This document shows positions 42,636 to 57,400 of a DNA stretch of 64,000 bases, piece after piece (the first letter of the stretch is position 1; each line of letters starts with the position of its first letter). A program made the position numbers and the translations under genes. Source of the DNA: Isoetes taiwanensis. Lineage: Eukaryota > Streptophyta > Lycopodiopsida > Isoetales > Isoetaceae. The notes beneath the pieces are model-generated. The model ran no database searches. It was not told the origin of the DNA and was given only the letters and a program-made list of their open reading frames with translations. Where the stretch lies: contig JAJEKV010000030.1 of the NCBI GenBank assembly GCA_021234155.1, forward strand, positions 6,999,890-7,063,889, written 5' to 3'.

Positions 42636-45600
42636 TTAAGATTCTGGATCAAAATCTGATATTCCGGATTTGGCAAAAGTTGGTGTACCTTCATCGCTTG
42701 CAACAGACTCAGAATAATTCATCTCGTACGCACCGTTTGTTTCATTGTCGCTCCAGTTACTAGGAAACCGATGTTCCAAAAGTGTTCAATTGTTCTCATG
42801 GAAACTACTTCATCTTGTATGCTGCCAGGTGGGATGTTCCATGCACCATAACCTTTTGAGGATTTTGGTACAAATTTCTCAAGAAGAACTCTTACCTCCT
42901 GGCCTCGCTGCTTATCTTCACACATTACTGCAAGGCATTCCGCAGCACGGTTTCTTACAATGGATGAACCCCCAAAGTCCAGGACCAAATCTAGAAACTT
43001 TGGAAGGATTCTTTCCTCAATACAATATCTGTGGTGTTGCTACTTAGTATCAGCAGTCTTAATAACAGCATAAGGCTGCATAGCCTTGGGTCAGTACTAG
43101 TTTTACCGCATCAGAGAGTGGAATATTCAGTGTGAGAAAAGATGCCACAGTATGGATGAGTTCCTCAGATATCATGTAATCTGCTATATCAGAGTGTGTA
43201 GCAGTGCAGTGGAGCAACAACATTGCAGGTTGAGCAAGAGCTCGGCGCTGACCATTTAAGCTGCTTATCAGATCACACAAGGGGAGAAAGATGTCAATGT
43301 TGGAATTGCCCGATAAAAGAGAAGGCCGGGTTCTGAAAAGAAGCAACAGGGCTAACAACAGCCTTCTTCGATCATCAAAGGTAAGCTGATCAGTACATAA
43401 GCCGCCAGTTGAAAACCCAACAACTAACGCTTTTCGATCTCTTGAACAAAGCGACCTTCCAGTATTGAATCGAAGGCATATTCAGGTTGTCGAAGGAATT
43501 GATCAACAAAAATCCTCCCAGATACAGCTCTCTTGCATAATCATCATATTCATCATCTCTATAGGTAGGTCTGCCTTCTTTACTTGAAATAGTTACAAGT
43601 ACATAACGTAGAAATATTGGTCTTGGGCGCTTAGTGACCATTGGGGAAGGCCACATATTTCTTTTGTTATGTACAAGGTTTTGGACCTTTGTTGCTTCTT
43701 TTGCTAAAGTAGTTCTAACTTTTACCCGCATGTCCTCATTCCATACAAGCCGGGAGACAGGAAATCCCCATCATATACTCTGCAAGCTTCTTCTGATTGC
43801 GGGCAATTGTTGATAAAAGATCAAGTGGAAGTAGAAGTAATAGGGTATGAATGGCTAATGGTTCGTGCTCATCTTCTCTGCTATGCTCAATAGCATTCAA
43901 CAATTCATACATATCAGTGACCTCACCAATTCCTGTGCCCAGAGCAGCTTTCTCATGTGAAGCACCATTTGCATAACTCTTTCTCTCTGCTAAATCTTTC
44001 AGAAGCTTTGCCCGTCTACTCACTCCATTTCCTGCCAGTAAAAGCTGCCCAATAGTTCGAGCAGCTAGAAGTCTACTTGCTAAATACAGTGGCCTCAACC
44101 ATGCTTCTGTTTCGTTAGGTAGTCCTGATCCACGATAACAGACAATTCAACCTTACAAAACAGAGCAAGTAGAGGCAAAATCACCCCACAACTAGCAAAA
44201 TAATTAGTGGCTTGTATAGTAGCAGGTATTTTCTCACTGAGGACATAAAACATGTCAACTGTTGTGTAAAGAACCTCATCCATTCCTTTTACTTGAAACT
44301 CTGCAATAGCCTCCCATAGCTGCACAGTAAGCGCTTTCATGAGCTGTGATTGAAGTACAATATCAATAAATTTGGAATCCTCAACCAGCACTCTAGCAAT
44401 CAAAGCTAATTCAATTTGGCGCTTTTAGGATGCGCTTTCCGTGAAGGACAATTTTGGATAACACTGAGGGCCTAAACTTCCCCAACACAGCCTCTTTATT
44501 ATATTGCACTGCATGTTTTATCCACTCTCTCAATGCTTTCAAGATTGATAGATAATCTGAAGCAGCAGTATCAGGTACTCCTCCTTCCCCATCTTCTTCA
44601 GTATCAGCAAGTTCCTTAAATGATGCTAATGCAACTGTGGTGTAGTTTTTATTTAAGTAATTTTGTATTGATTCCAGAAAAGCCTCTTCAGATGGGAGGT
44701 CAATGTTTTCCCAATCGCAATTTGCTAGACCTCTGACAAAAGCACCTCCAATGGTGGGTTCTCCTTGCAGGCATTCATACTTGAACTTTCTAAGCCATTC
44801 CACTTCATCATCCATATCAGAGCCATCCCCTGATACAACCTTACCATGTAGCTGCAATCTCTGGTAAACTTTTCGTCTAAGCTCTTCACGGGTATCTGCT
44901 GTCCACAATGCCATAGGTTGAAGAATATCTGAAGCTGCCAATGTTATAAATTTTTCAGGTTCCTGTGTTTTCTCCAAACATAACAACAGGGGTGCCGGTA
45001 TTAGTCCCAGCAGGTATTTTTTCTCAAACGGCATAACCAGGTTCTCCGAGTAGGCAATATGCATGCTACCCAACATCTGGACATATCCTGCTAACACATC
45101 TGCAGCAGTGTATAGCACTGCAGACTTTGTATCTTGTGCTTTCACTGTCACATTGGCTGGAGGAATGGCTAATAATAGCAGAGGTAGATAAAGTCCCTGT
45201 GTCCATTATCAGAGAACGTTAATGCTTAGTGATTTTGGTCAGTGAATTAAAATATCAAAATAACCGACCTGTTGAATAATATATCCAGAGAAACTATGGT
45301 CTTGCGCAAAGTGTTTTAGGCAGGATAATGCAGCAAATGAAATGAGTGTCTGACCTCTGGGAGGAACCGACGCAGCATCTCCAGCTGCTGAACAAAGCGC
45401 CCACCAAAGACCCTTTTTCCAACGTGGATCACCTTGCAGTAACTTCCTCCCTTCCCTGTGACAATAAAATAATTTTGCAGGTTAAAATAATGGTGCAGGG
45501 GGAAACTACTTGAATAAAGGCAAAATGGTATGTACTTTGAAGATGATATCTGATCTAGGACCAGTACTGCCCCTGCAATAGCAGATTCCAGGGCGACATT

Positions 45601-48600
45601 GTTACTTGACTCTGGAAAGCTGCCATCCTCTTTTAAATGGGTACCAAGAGAGAGGACGCTTAGTGCAAAGTTCATAGACTCCGTAGGCACTTCTTTGCTC
45701 CTGTTTTCAATGGCATGTTATCGAATGATGACGTTGTCTGGTTAAACACTCCCAAACAAGGGGCTCTTGAATAGAAATAATACCTTGTCTGAGCAGCACA
45801 TATCCTCCTCATTATCTTAGTTGCTTGTTGCAAGATTCCAGTCACAATTGATGGGCTTTCTCCCTTCAATGTGATAGCATGTTCAAGAGCTGGAAGCGCT
45901 AAACTTATAGCTGTAGATTCTACATCATTTGGTAACGAAAACTGTGGGAAGCGGTCTACCAACTCGGCCTGCAAATTTAAAATTAGTCATGGATGAATAT
46001 CACAACCTCAATAAATCTTTCTTAAATTAGTTTGGAAAAGGTCCTTGGGTCCTTTTCTTCAGAAATAGATGATGCACAAGATAACTCTTGTGGTAGTGCT
46101 GTAGACAGCTTTATATCTGTACATAGGGGATAGAACTTGAAATGGGCAACATCAAGCTTGAGGTTGGTCCCAATCATCTTTCAAAGGAGTAAATTTGAGA
46201 CATTTTGCATGCATTCATTTAACCACCCAGACCTCTAAACCTAAAGGTAAGAAATATAAAAGCTGCAAATAATGTCAACCATGCAACCAATTATAACAAA
46301 GCTTTTGGCTAACCCTGTTATCGGCCACCGCTTCATCAATGTTATTGTTTGTGTTAAAAAGCAAAGAAAAGAAACGTTTGCAAAAAAGCCTCAAGAAAGC
46401 GCTGGGCTTATGGTACCTGAGCACTTAGCAAAATATGTATCTGAGAGAATGCATTTTCTCCTGCTGACTGCAATGGTTCAGAGAGGTTCAAGTTTGACAC
46501 CACTTTTTTGAGATCCTGCAGGAAATATAGTACTCAGAAGAAGACAATTATTTAATAAAATATAAAAAATCTAGCTTTCCTAACAAGCCTTACCAGCATC
46601 AAGTGGTTCAGGAAACCAACAGGATCATTGATTGGGTAGTTCGGAAATCGTTCACTATCCAGCAGGTTTTCCAAGTAAAAAGGAGCGGTAAAAAGAATAT
46701 CTGCTCCAAGTATCAGCCAGAAGATATTGAAAGATATTAAGAAGTGTACCAAGAGGCAAACACAAACACAAACTGAAACACAAACACAAATTTTTCAAAT
46801 GTCTTCTACTACTGTTGGGGCTGTTGGCTATGTTCCTCATTCCTAATATTATTGCCAGCAAGGGACTTCACATATTTCAACAAATTATGAAGATCCTACA
46901 AAACTGTCATATCCATGGCTATGATAGTCACCTGCTTGGTAACAGTTAGGCATGACAAATAATGATATGCGCAACTATATACACATAGCAATTGCCTTCT
47001 GCTCAGAAGATAAAACTGCAACTTTCTTAAGCACGCCGACTCAAGTTAGCGATATATGAAACCCAAGAATTTCTAAGTCGATTGATTGCAAAAGATGATA
47101 AAGGACATAATTTCAGGCCAAGAATTGCTTTTACGGGCTGTAAATGAATGGATGAATTACTCAACCTGTTAACTCTGGATAAATTAAAGGCTCCTTTGGA
47201 ACTTGAATGTACAATGCCAATGGATCTGTACTCTGAAACTTGACATAGGGTTCTAACTCATTTGTAAGGTGGTCAATCAGTCTTTGTTTCATGTCAATAT
47301 TCCATATAACTTCAGGTGTGTTCTGTTCCAAGTCAATAAGCTCGCAAAATGAATCAGGGCCCTGTCATAAGATAGGACTAACATAAGTATTAAGTAAGAT
47401 ACATTATATTAAGTGAATTCAGGCAAATATATGCTTACCTCAGACAAGAATTTCAAAATCATGCCTTCAGGAAGATATAGCCGGAGGATGCTATCATGCA
47501 AAGGCTGCAAAGCCAAGTGCTCACTTTCACGAGGATTTGCATCCTGTGAAAAGGTTGGTAATGTTATCAATATCATGAAAGAATTAATAACTTTTCTCAA
47601 GACTATGGGTTTACAAGGTCATCAACCTTACCTTTGCTAGAGAGAGGACCATAAATGAAACTAGTACACTTGTGCCTCCAGCACGAACAAAACGAACTAC
47701 ATTCTCATGGCCAACTTTCTCCATGCTTGCCAGCAAGAACACAACCAATTTGAAAATAAACACCTGGTGTTTTGATTGAAAAACTTCACGGAACATTCCA
47801 ACTGCTGTCTGTGAGGTGGGAATTTAATGTTAGGGTTGATTGTATGTTTGTCAATTTTGTACACATGACAATGGGCAAAAATATATACAAACCTCAATGA
47901 CATTGAGAGTATCAAAAGTAAAGGAAAAATGCCGTTCATAAATCCAAGTTAAGGCATGCACTGCCAACCGAGATTCAAGTTCTGGAAGGTTGCTGTGCCC
48001 AAACAAAGTAGTGAAACTGAGAACCAAAGCATGGAATATGGATTGGAAAACAGGCAACGGATCCCACAACTGCCAGCAAAGAAAGGTGAACATAAAGGCA
48101 TCATCATTAATCATAAATAATGCCATACACTGGTAAATGGCATAATTGAGACATCCAATTCATATGACACCCTGCATCCTGTACCTTCCAGAAAAAATCT
48201 GGTGAGTTGTGATGAAGATGGTCATCCACCAGGAGCTCAAGATGTACACCTCTAACAATGGATGCTGTAAATGCAACAGTTTATAAGTCCCAAGCTTATT
48301 GGGAGAAACAAACGGGAAGGAATGTAGTAAGCTTGCCTCCGCCTTCACTTGTAGGGGAATAGAACAGCTTAGAATCAACATAGTTGTACATGAGACTGCG
48401 ATTTGCTTTTGATGCAGCATTAAATGCATCCACTTCACTTTGCAGAAACTGTAAGTTGTATTAATATCAGCAGTTGGCAAGCAATAATAGCAAACTCAGT
48501 AAAGACATTATCCATGATTCACAACATGCAAGCACACAGATCAAAGTTATCAGATCTAAAATCATTGGCTACCTTTTGCAGTTCTATCCTTTTCTTTTCA

Positions 48601-50338
48601 TTCCATACTAGAACTGGTGTCTCAAATGTATCTCTTCTCAATGTTTCTAGAAGGTTGACCCAGGCCACAAGTCTATTTTTATGATACATCCTGCATAAAC
48701 CAAAAATATCTTTTCAAATACCTCACCAGTGCTAGTGGCAGTAAAATCAGATGGCATCTTTAGGCCTAATTGGTTATTGTCAAGGATACTAAGTACTTTT
48801 TTTAGGTCCTTGGCTTGAATTCTTAGAAATTAAGCCCAAAGGTTCATGAACTGACTTAATCAGCTCCCTGCCTCTAGGCAAGTGGACAAGCAGAGCACCA
48901 AAAATATAGACATGGTGGCTTCAGAAGCACCTATATCTCTAAAAACGTATGCAGGGACAAAAGACAAATAGGTTATAAGTAACACAATGTTCACATGCTG
49001 CCATGCATATAGATGACTGAACAACCACCTTACAAATATTTGGGCATGAGTTTCTTTAGTTGCTTCAAAGGAGTTGACACATTTCAACTTACCAATATCT
49101 AGGAAGTTAAATGTACCACTTTCACGAACTTTATATAGACCCATATATAGAATTTACGTATCTTGCTTCTAATCTTTCCGTATAAGTGATTCCCCAGTTT
49201 CTGTTGTTTGGCTTAGAACAAAACAAAAATCATATTGCCAACTACAATCCGGATCTTGTTTTTCTGAAATTTTCGTGGACATCCAAAAACAAACTGCTGC
49301 ATAAATTATTACCACATCATTGATGAGTGCTTTTGAAACTTTTGAAGCATAATACTGCATAGCCCCCTGGAAAGCACAATGCTTGATTAGCTAGACTTGA
49401 ATATAATTGTTGTTTTGAATAAATCCTTGCAGAATGACAAGCAGCATCCTAGCATGCCTCTATTATTAAAATTATTGCCTTCATTGATCTAATGAAAAAA
49501 AAACTACACAATCAGCTTTAGACAATGCGCTTTCATGTATTTGATGTTCTCCTCGCGCCCTAATATCATAGCCTTAGTATGCTGTAGGCATTGAAGGGAG
49601 AGATACAAACCATTGGAAGTACAGATTCAACAAGCTTCCTTGACTCCTGGTTCCCTTCCACCATCAAATAAACAAGCTCCCCACTCACTGATTTAATTTC
49701 ATCCATTTTCGAGAAAATTGCATTCTTAAGGTGCAAAAGCACAAGACATCGCCCTAGACACATCTTCTGCAAGAAGAAAGTATGAATGCAGTTCTATTAG
49801 AGCTACTTAAGACATCTGAAGCACCAACATGAGCGAAGAACTAATGCTAACCTGCAGATGATTGGATAAGATTGGAGATGCCTTTGTTAGAAGCAGTAAC
49901 ACCTTTATCCTCCGTCAAGCTCAGAAACAATATGCTCTAAATGTTAACTTTCTTTTTTCCTTACTTTCCAGTAAAGATATTGAGAACTGCTTAGATAACT
50001 ACTTTGGAATGCATTAAACATGATGGAGGCGCACATATTATGGCAGCAGTACAACCTAAGAGCGAAACGCATACAAAACCAGGACTGACCTGAAGAGTGT
50101 TCTCTTCTGCAAGGAAGTAAGTTTGAAGAGAAGAAACAAGCTGCTGTAAATTTTCGACAGCGAGCATTGTTAACTTGTTCAAAGTCTCTTGCTGTTGAAA
50201 CAACAGATAACTGTCAAACAAAAGATATGGACATAATGAACACGCATTCAGAGCAATGCACACATGAAAAGGTATGGAATGACAAGCTCAGTTGATCACC
50301 TTTTGGATAACAGCATCTACCATCCCTGGTTGAATAGC
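42636..50338 (-). pseudogene. GRV2-like: RME-8/GRV2-like fragment, copy D
   Basis: Same exon set as copy C shifted by about 8.85 kb; the terminal exon is 42636-45196. The first part of that exon is open for 246 codons (44411-45151), including LWTADTREELRRKV. The rest is split into five frames by indels, for example at about 44100-44140 (ACGATAAC), 43750-43800, 43640-43665 and 43430. The IWN1 exon near 48555-48690 carries TTTTTATGATAC where copies C and E have TTTTGCGATAC, which creates a stop. Shares private variants with copy C (GAGCTGTGATTG, ATTTAAGTAATT). Non-functional as read. Confidence 0.82.
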
Positions 50339-50560
50339 GAAGAATAATCAGCGAAACTCTCCTTCATGAGCATGCATATGTGATGGCTGTGGGAGGTACT
50401 CTTTACACTGTGACTGATGTTGAGGAGCTTGGTGATTGGATGAGAATCCTGCCTGGAAGGCCACCCATTGTTTGACAAGATTACTGTGGAGGACCTTTTA
50501 GAAGATCCAGCTTGCTGACAACAACATCAGAAGAAGGGCAAAAGGTTGTCAGAAATCATG
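50338..50560 (+). pseudogene. TRM8: tRNA (guanine-N7) methyltransferase fragment, unit D
   Basis: Starts [18 protein letters not shown] at the RME-8 joint, then [12 protein letters not shown], and ends SEEGQKVVRNHG with the shared frame break. Same joint as unit E. Confidence 0.8.
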
Positions 50561-51129
50561 GACCTTTTGAGCAATATTCATGCGAAGAGCTGACCAAGCT
50601 TCTAATGTTGCTGGTGGATGATACGATTTTTCGTGAAGCCATTTCGTCTGATACATGGATTTCTGATTTACAACAGCAATGTTTGATGATATCATCAAAA
50701 AAAATTATCGGACAAGCAATTCCTTCTTTATTTTGGACATTGGAGCATAATGTGAGAACACTGCAGTGTTATGCATTTTCTATGTTTGATCATGCTGCTT
50801 TATGTTTGCTAAACGTATGCCCCCATGATGCTGGAATGTGTTTCAGAATTATTAATATAAGCACCAATTGGGATGATGACTTCTGTTTTCCTTATATCCT
50901 TTCATATCCATTCAATTTCAAGCTGATAAATATGCACGGGGCCATTAAGTCAGCTAAAGTGCATTCTCCGACGAGCAGCCTAATAAAAGTGACCATCGTT
51001 GGTGTTGATCAAGACCCGTGTGTTTTATTCTGGCCTTGGAATTATTTGTTGATCCTGCAACTTGTTAGGATCACTGTTATATTGGCTCGACTACGCTCTA
51101 ATTATAAATGCAATAATCTCTCAAACTAG
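50512..51129 (+). CDS. 205-codon ORF of unknown function, unit D
   Basis: The encoded protein is identical to that of 41654-42271. It begins in the last TRM8-derived codons and ends in repeat R. Identity is explained by the recent duplication of the unit and is not itself evidence of selection. Confidence 0.35.
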   Translation: MLTTTSEEGQKVVRNHGPFEQYSCEELTKLLMLLVDDTIFREAISSDTWISDLQQQCLMISSKKIIGQAIPSLFWTLEHNVRTLQCYAFSMFDHAALCLLNVCPHDAGMCFRIINISTNWDDDFCFPYILSYPFNFKLINMHGAIKSAKVHSPTSSLIKVTIVGVDQDPCVLFWPWNYLLILQLVRITVILARLRSNYKCNNLSN

Positions 51130-51161
51130 AATTGTCTTTTGATCCTTGGTGGATTAGAGAC
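51055..51161 (+). repeat. R direct repeat, unit D/E boundary
   Basis: Same form as the other unit edges. Confidence 0.75.
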
Positions 51162-51493
51162 TTTTGTTAACAAAAAATAAGAGTAACGTGTATATTAATA
51201 AAAAGTAGGTGTAATCATTTACAAGCTTTCTCATCGTTACAGCCACAATCTGCTCAGTTTTCTGGCAATGAATAAATGGGTTCTCATATACTCAAGAAAT
51301 ATATGGACAAAGAATGATACAGGGACATGAACATATCATGTTAAAAACCGAAGCTGGCATTTGTCTTGAGCACCATCTGCTTTAGGAACTGTCTTGACTT
51401 GCAGCAAGATGATACTGTATGCACTGTACCTGCCAATACCCTTTCTTCCTTTTCCAAGATGAAATAAATCTTCAGCTTCTATATATTTTATGA

Positions 51494-54400
51494 TTAAGAT
51501 TCTGGATCAAAATCTGATATTCCGGATTTGGCAAAAGTTGGTGTACCTTCATCGCTTGCAACAGACTCAGAATAATTCATCTCATACGCACCGCTTTGTT
51601 TCATTGTCGCCCAGTTACTAGGAAACCGATGTTCCAAAAAGTGTTCAATTGTTCTCATGGAAACTACTTCATCTTGTATGCTGCCAGGTGGGATGTTCCA
51701 TGCACCATAACCTTTTGAGGATTTTGGTACAAATTTCTCAAGAAGAACTCTTACCTCCTGGCCTCGCTGTTTATCTTCACACATTACTGCAAGGCATTCC
51801 GCAGCACGGTTTCTTAAATGGATGAACCCCCAAAGTCCAGGACCAAATCTAGAAACTTTGGAAGGATTCTTTCCCTCAATACAATATCTGTGGTGTTGCT
51901 ACTTAGTATCAGCAGTCTTAATAACAGCATAAGGTTGGATAGCCTTCAATCAGTACTAGTTTTACGGCATCAGAGATTGGAATATTCAGTGTGAGAAAAG
52001 ATGCCACAGCATGGATGAGTTCCTGAGATATCATGTAATATGCTATATCAGAGTGTGTAGCAGTGCAGTGGAGCGTCAACATTGCAGGTTGAGCAAGAGC
52101 TCGGTACTGACCATTTAAGCTGCTTGTCAAATCACACAAAGGGAGAAAGATGTCAATGTTGGAATTGCCCGATAAAAGAGAAGGCCTAAGTCTGAAAAGA
52201 AACAACAGGGCTAACAACAGTCTTCTTCGATCATCAAAGGTAAGCTTATCAGTATATAAGCCGTCAGTTGAAAACCCAACAACTAACGTTTTTTGAATCT
52301 CTTGAACAAAGCGACCTTCCAGTATTGAATCGAAGGCATATTCAGGTTGTCGGGCTGAATTGATCAACAAAAAATCTCCCAGATACAGCTCTCTTGCATA
52401 ATCATCATATTCATCATCTCTATAGGTAGATCTGCCTTCTTTACTTGAAATAGTTACAAGTACATAACGTAGAAATATTGGTCTTGGGCTTAGTGACCAT
52501 TGGGGAAAACCACATATTTCTTTGTTATGTACAAGGTTTTGGACCTTTGTTGCTTCTTTTGCTAAAGTAGTTCTAACTTTTACCCGCATGTCCTCATTCC
52601 ATACAAGCCGGGGAGACAGGAAATCCCCATCATATACTCTGCAAGCTTCTTCTGGATTGCGGGCAATTGTTGATAAAAGATCAAGTGGAAGTAGAAGTAA
52701 TAGGGTATGAATGACTAATGGTTCATGCTCATCTTCTCTGCTATGCTCAATAGCATTCAACAATTCATACATATCAGTGACCTCACCAATTCCTGTGCCC
52801 AGAGCAGCTTTCTCATGTGAAGCACCATTTGCATAACTCTTTCTCTCTGCTAAATCTTTCAGAAGCTTTGCTCGTCTACTCACTCCATTTCCTGCCAGTA
52901 AAAGCTGCCCAATAGTTCGAGCAGCTAGAAGTCTACTTGCTAAATACAGTGGCCTCAACCATGCTTCTGTTTCGTTAGGTAGTCCTGATCCACGTATAAC
53001 AGACAATTCAACCTTACAAAACAGAGCAAGTAGAGGCAAAATCACCCCACAACTAGCAAAATAATTAGTGGCTTGTATAGTAGCAGGTATTTTCTCACTG
53101 AGGACATAAAACATGTCAACTGTTGTGTAAAGAACCTCATCCATTCCTTTTACTTGAAACTCTGCAATAGCCTCCCATAGCTGCACAGTAAGCGCTTTCA
53201 TGAGCTGAGATTGAAGTACAATATCAATAAATTTGGAATCCTCAACCAGCACTCTAGCAATCAAAGCTAATTCAATTTGCGCTTTAGGATGCGCCTTTCC
53301 GTGAAGGACAATTTTGGATAACACTGAGGGCCTAAACTTCCCCAACACAGCCTCTTTATTATATTGCACTGCATGTTTTATCCACTCTCTCAATGCTTTC
53401 AAGATTGATAGATAATCTGAAGCAGCAGTATCAGGTACTCCTCCTTCCCCATCTTCTTCAGTATCAGCAAGTTCCTTAAATGATGCTAATGCAACTGTGG
53501 TGTAGTTTTTATCTAAGTAATTTTGTATTGATTCCAGAAAAGCCTCTTCAGATGGGAGGTCAATGTTTTCCCAATCGCAATTTGCTAGACCTCTGACAAA
53601 AGCACCTCCAATGGTGGGTTCTCCTTGCAGGCATTCATACTTGAACTTTCTAAGCCATTCCACTTCATCATCCATATCAGAGCCATCCCTGATACAACCT
53701 TACCATGTAGCTGCAATCTCTGGTAAACTTTTTAGCCTAAGCTCTTCACGGGTATCTGCTGTCCACAATGCCATAGGTTGAAGAATATCTGAAGCTGCCA
53801 ATGTTATAAATTTTTCAGGTTCCTGTGTTTTCTCCAAACATAACAACAGGGGTGCCGGTATTAGTCCCAGCAGGTATTTTTTCTCAAACGGCATAACCAG
53901 GTTCTCCGGTAGGCAATATGCATGCTACCCAACATCTGGACATATCCTGCTAACACATCTGCAGCAGTGTATAGCACTGCAGACTTTGTATCTTGTGCTT
54001 TCACTGTCACATTGGCTGGAGGAATGGCTAATAATAGCAGAGGTAGATAAAGTCCCTGTGTCCATTATCAGAGAACGTTAATGCTTAGTGATTTTGGTCA
54101 GTGAATTAAAATATCAAAATAACCGACCTGTTGAATAATATATCCAGAGAAACTATGGTCTTGGCGCCAAAGTGTTTTAGGCAGGATAATGCAGCAAATG
54201 AAATGAGTGTCGGACCTCTGGGAGGAACCGGCGCAGCATCTCCAGCTGCTGAACAAAGCGCCCACCAAAGACCCTTTTTCCAACGTGGATCACCTTGCAG
54301 TAACTTCCTCCCTTCCCTGTGACAATAAAATAATTTTGCAGGTTAAAATAATGGTGCAGGGGAAACTACTTGAATAAAGGCAAAATGGTATGTACTTTGA

Positions 54401-57400
54401 AGATGATATCTGATCTAGGACCAGTACTGCCCCTGCAATAGCAGATTCCAGGGCGACATTGTTACTTGACTCTGGAAAGCTGCCATCCTCTTTTAAATGG
54501 GTACCAAGAGAGGGGCGCTTAGTGCAAAGTTCATAGACTCCGTAGGCACTTCTTTGCTCCTGTTTTCAATGGCATGTTATTGAATGATGACGTTGTCTGG
54601 TTAAACACTCCCAAACAAGGGGCTCTTGAATAGAAATAATACCTTGTCTGAGCAGCACATATCCTCCTCATTATCTTAGTTGCTTGTTGCAAGATTCCAG
54701 TCACAATTGATGGGCTTTCTCCCTTCAATGTGATAGCATGTTCAAGAGCTGGAAGCTAAACTTATAGCTGTAGATTCTACATCATTTGGTAACGAAAACT
54801 GTGGGAAGCGGTCTACCAACTCGGCCTGCAAATTTAAAATTAGTCATGGATGAATATCACAACCTCAATAAATCTTTCTTAAATTAGTTTGGAAAAGGTC
54901 CTTGGGTCCTTTTCTTCAGAAATAGATGATGCACAAGATAACTCTTGTGGTAGTGCTGTAGACAGCTTTATATCTGTACATAGGGGATAGAACTTGAAAT
55001 GGGCAACATCAAGCTTGAGGTTGGTCCCAATCATCTTTCAAAGGAGTAAATTTGAGACATTTTGCATGCATTCATTTAACCACCCAGACCTCTAAACCTA
55101 AAGGTAAGAAATATAAAAGCTGCAAATAATGTCAACCATGCAACCAATTATAACAAAGCTTTTGGCTAACCCTGTTATCGGCCACCGCTTCATCAATGTT
55201 ATTGTTTGTGTTAAAAAGCAAAGAAAAGAAACGTTTGCAAAAAAAGCCTCAAGAAAGCGCTGGGCTTATGGTACCTGAGCACTTAGCAAAATATGTATCT
55301 GAGAGAATGCATTTTCTCCTGCTGACTGCAATGGTTCAGAGAGGTTCAAGTTTGACACCACTTTTTTGAGATCCTGCAGGAAATATAGTACTCAGAAGAA
55401 GACAATTATTTAATAAAATATAAAAAATCTAGCTTTCCTAACAAGCCTTACCAGCATCAAGTGGTTCAGGAAACCAACAGGATCATTGATTGGGTAGTTC
55501 GGAAATCGTTCACTATCCAGCAGGTTTTCCAAGTAAAAAGGAGCGGTAAAAAGAATATCTGCTCCAAGTATCAGCCAGAAGATATTGAAAGATATTAAGA
55601 AGTGTACCAAGAGGCAAACACAAACACAAACTGAAACACAAACACAAATTTTTCAAATGTCTTCTACTACTGTTGGGGCTGTTGGCTATGTTCCTCATTC
55701 CTAATATTATTGCCAGCAAGGGACTTCACATATTTCAACAAATTATGAAGATCCTACAAAACTGTCATATCCATGGCTATGATAGTCACCTGCTTGGTAA
55801 CAGTTAGGCATGACAAATAATGATATGCGCAACTATATACACATAGCAATTGCCTTCTGCTCAGAAGATAAAACTGCAACTTTCTTAAGCACGTCGACTC
55901 CAAGTTAGCGATATGAAACCCAAGAATTTCTAAGTCGATTGATTGCAAAAGATGATAAAGGACATAATTCCAGGCCAAGAATTGCTTTTACGGGCTGTAA
56001 ATGAATGGATGAATTACTCAACCTGTTAACTCTGGATAAATTAAAGGCTCCTTTGGAACTTGAATGTACAATGCCAATGGATCTGTACTCCGAAACTTGA
56101 CATAGGGTTCTAACTCATTTGTAAGGTGGTCAATCAGTCTTTGTTTCATGTCAATATTCCATATAACTTCAGGTGTGTTCTGTTCCAAGTCAATAAGCTC
56201 GCAAAATGAATCAGGGCCCTGTCATAAGATAGGACTAACATAAGTATTAAGTAAGATACATTATATTAAGTGAATTCAGGCAAATATATGCTTACCTCAG
56301 ACAAGAATTTCAAAATCATGCCTTCAGGAAGATATAGCCGGAGGATGCTATCATGCAAAGGCTGCAAAGCCAAGTGCTCACTTTCACGAGGATTTGCATC
56401 CTGTGAAAATGTTGGTAATGTTATCAATATCATGAAAGAATTAATAACTTTTCTCAAGACTATGGGTTTACAAGGTCATCAACCTTACCTTTGCTAGAGA
56501 GAGGACCATAAATGAAACTAGTACACTTGTGCCTCCAGCACGAACAAAACAAACTACATTCTCATGGCCAACTTTCTCCATGCTTGCCAGCAAGAACACA
56601 ACCAATTTGAAAATAAACACCTGGTGTTCTGATTCAAAAACTTCACGGAACATTCCAACTGCTGTCTGTGAGGTGGGAATTTAATGTTAGGGTTGATTGT
56701 ATGTTTGTCAATTTTGTACACATGACAATGGGCAAAAATATATACAAACCTCAATGACATTGAGAGTATCAAAAGTAAAGGAAAAATGCCGCTCATAAAT
56801 CCAAGTTAAGGCATGCACTGCCAACCGAGATTCAAGTTCTGGAAGGTTGCTGTGCCCAAACAAAGTAGTGAAACTGAGAACCAAAGCATGGAATATGGAT
56901 TGGAAAACAGGCAACGGATCCCACAACTGCCAGCAAAGAAAGGTGAACATAAAGGCATCATCATTAATCATAAATAATGCCATACACTGGTAAATGGCAT
57001 AATTGAGACATCAATTCATATGACACCCCTGCATCCTGTACCTTCCAGAAAAAATCTGGTGAGTTGTGATGAAGATGGTCATCCACCAGGAGCTCAAGAT
57101 GTACACCTCTAACAATGGATGCTGTAAATGCAACAGTTTATAAGTCCCAAGCTTATTGGGAGAAACAAACGGGAAGGAATGTAGTAAGCTTGCCTCCGCC
57201 TTCACTTGTAGGGGAATAGAACAGCTTAGAATCAACATAGTTGTACATGAGACTGCGATTTGCTTTTGATGCAGCATTAAATGCATCCACTTCACTTTGC
57301 AGAAACTGTAAGTTGTATTAATATCAGCAGTTGGCAAGCAATAATAGCAAACTCAGTAAAGACATTATCCATGATTCACAACATGCAAGCAAGCACAGAT

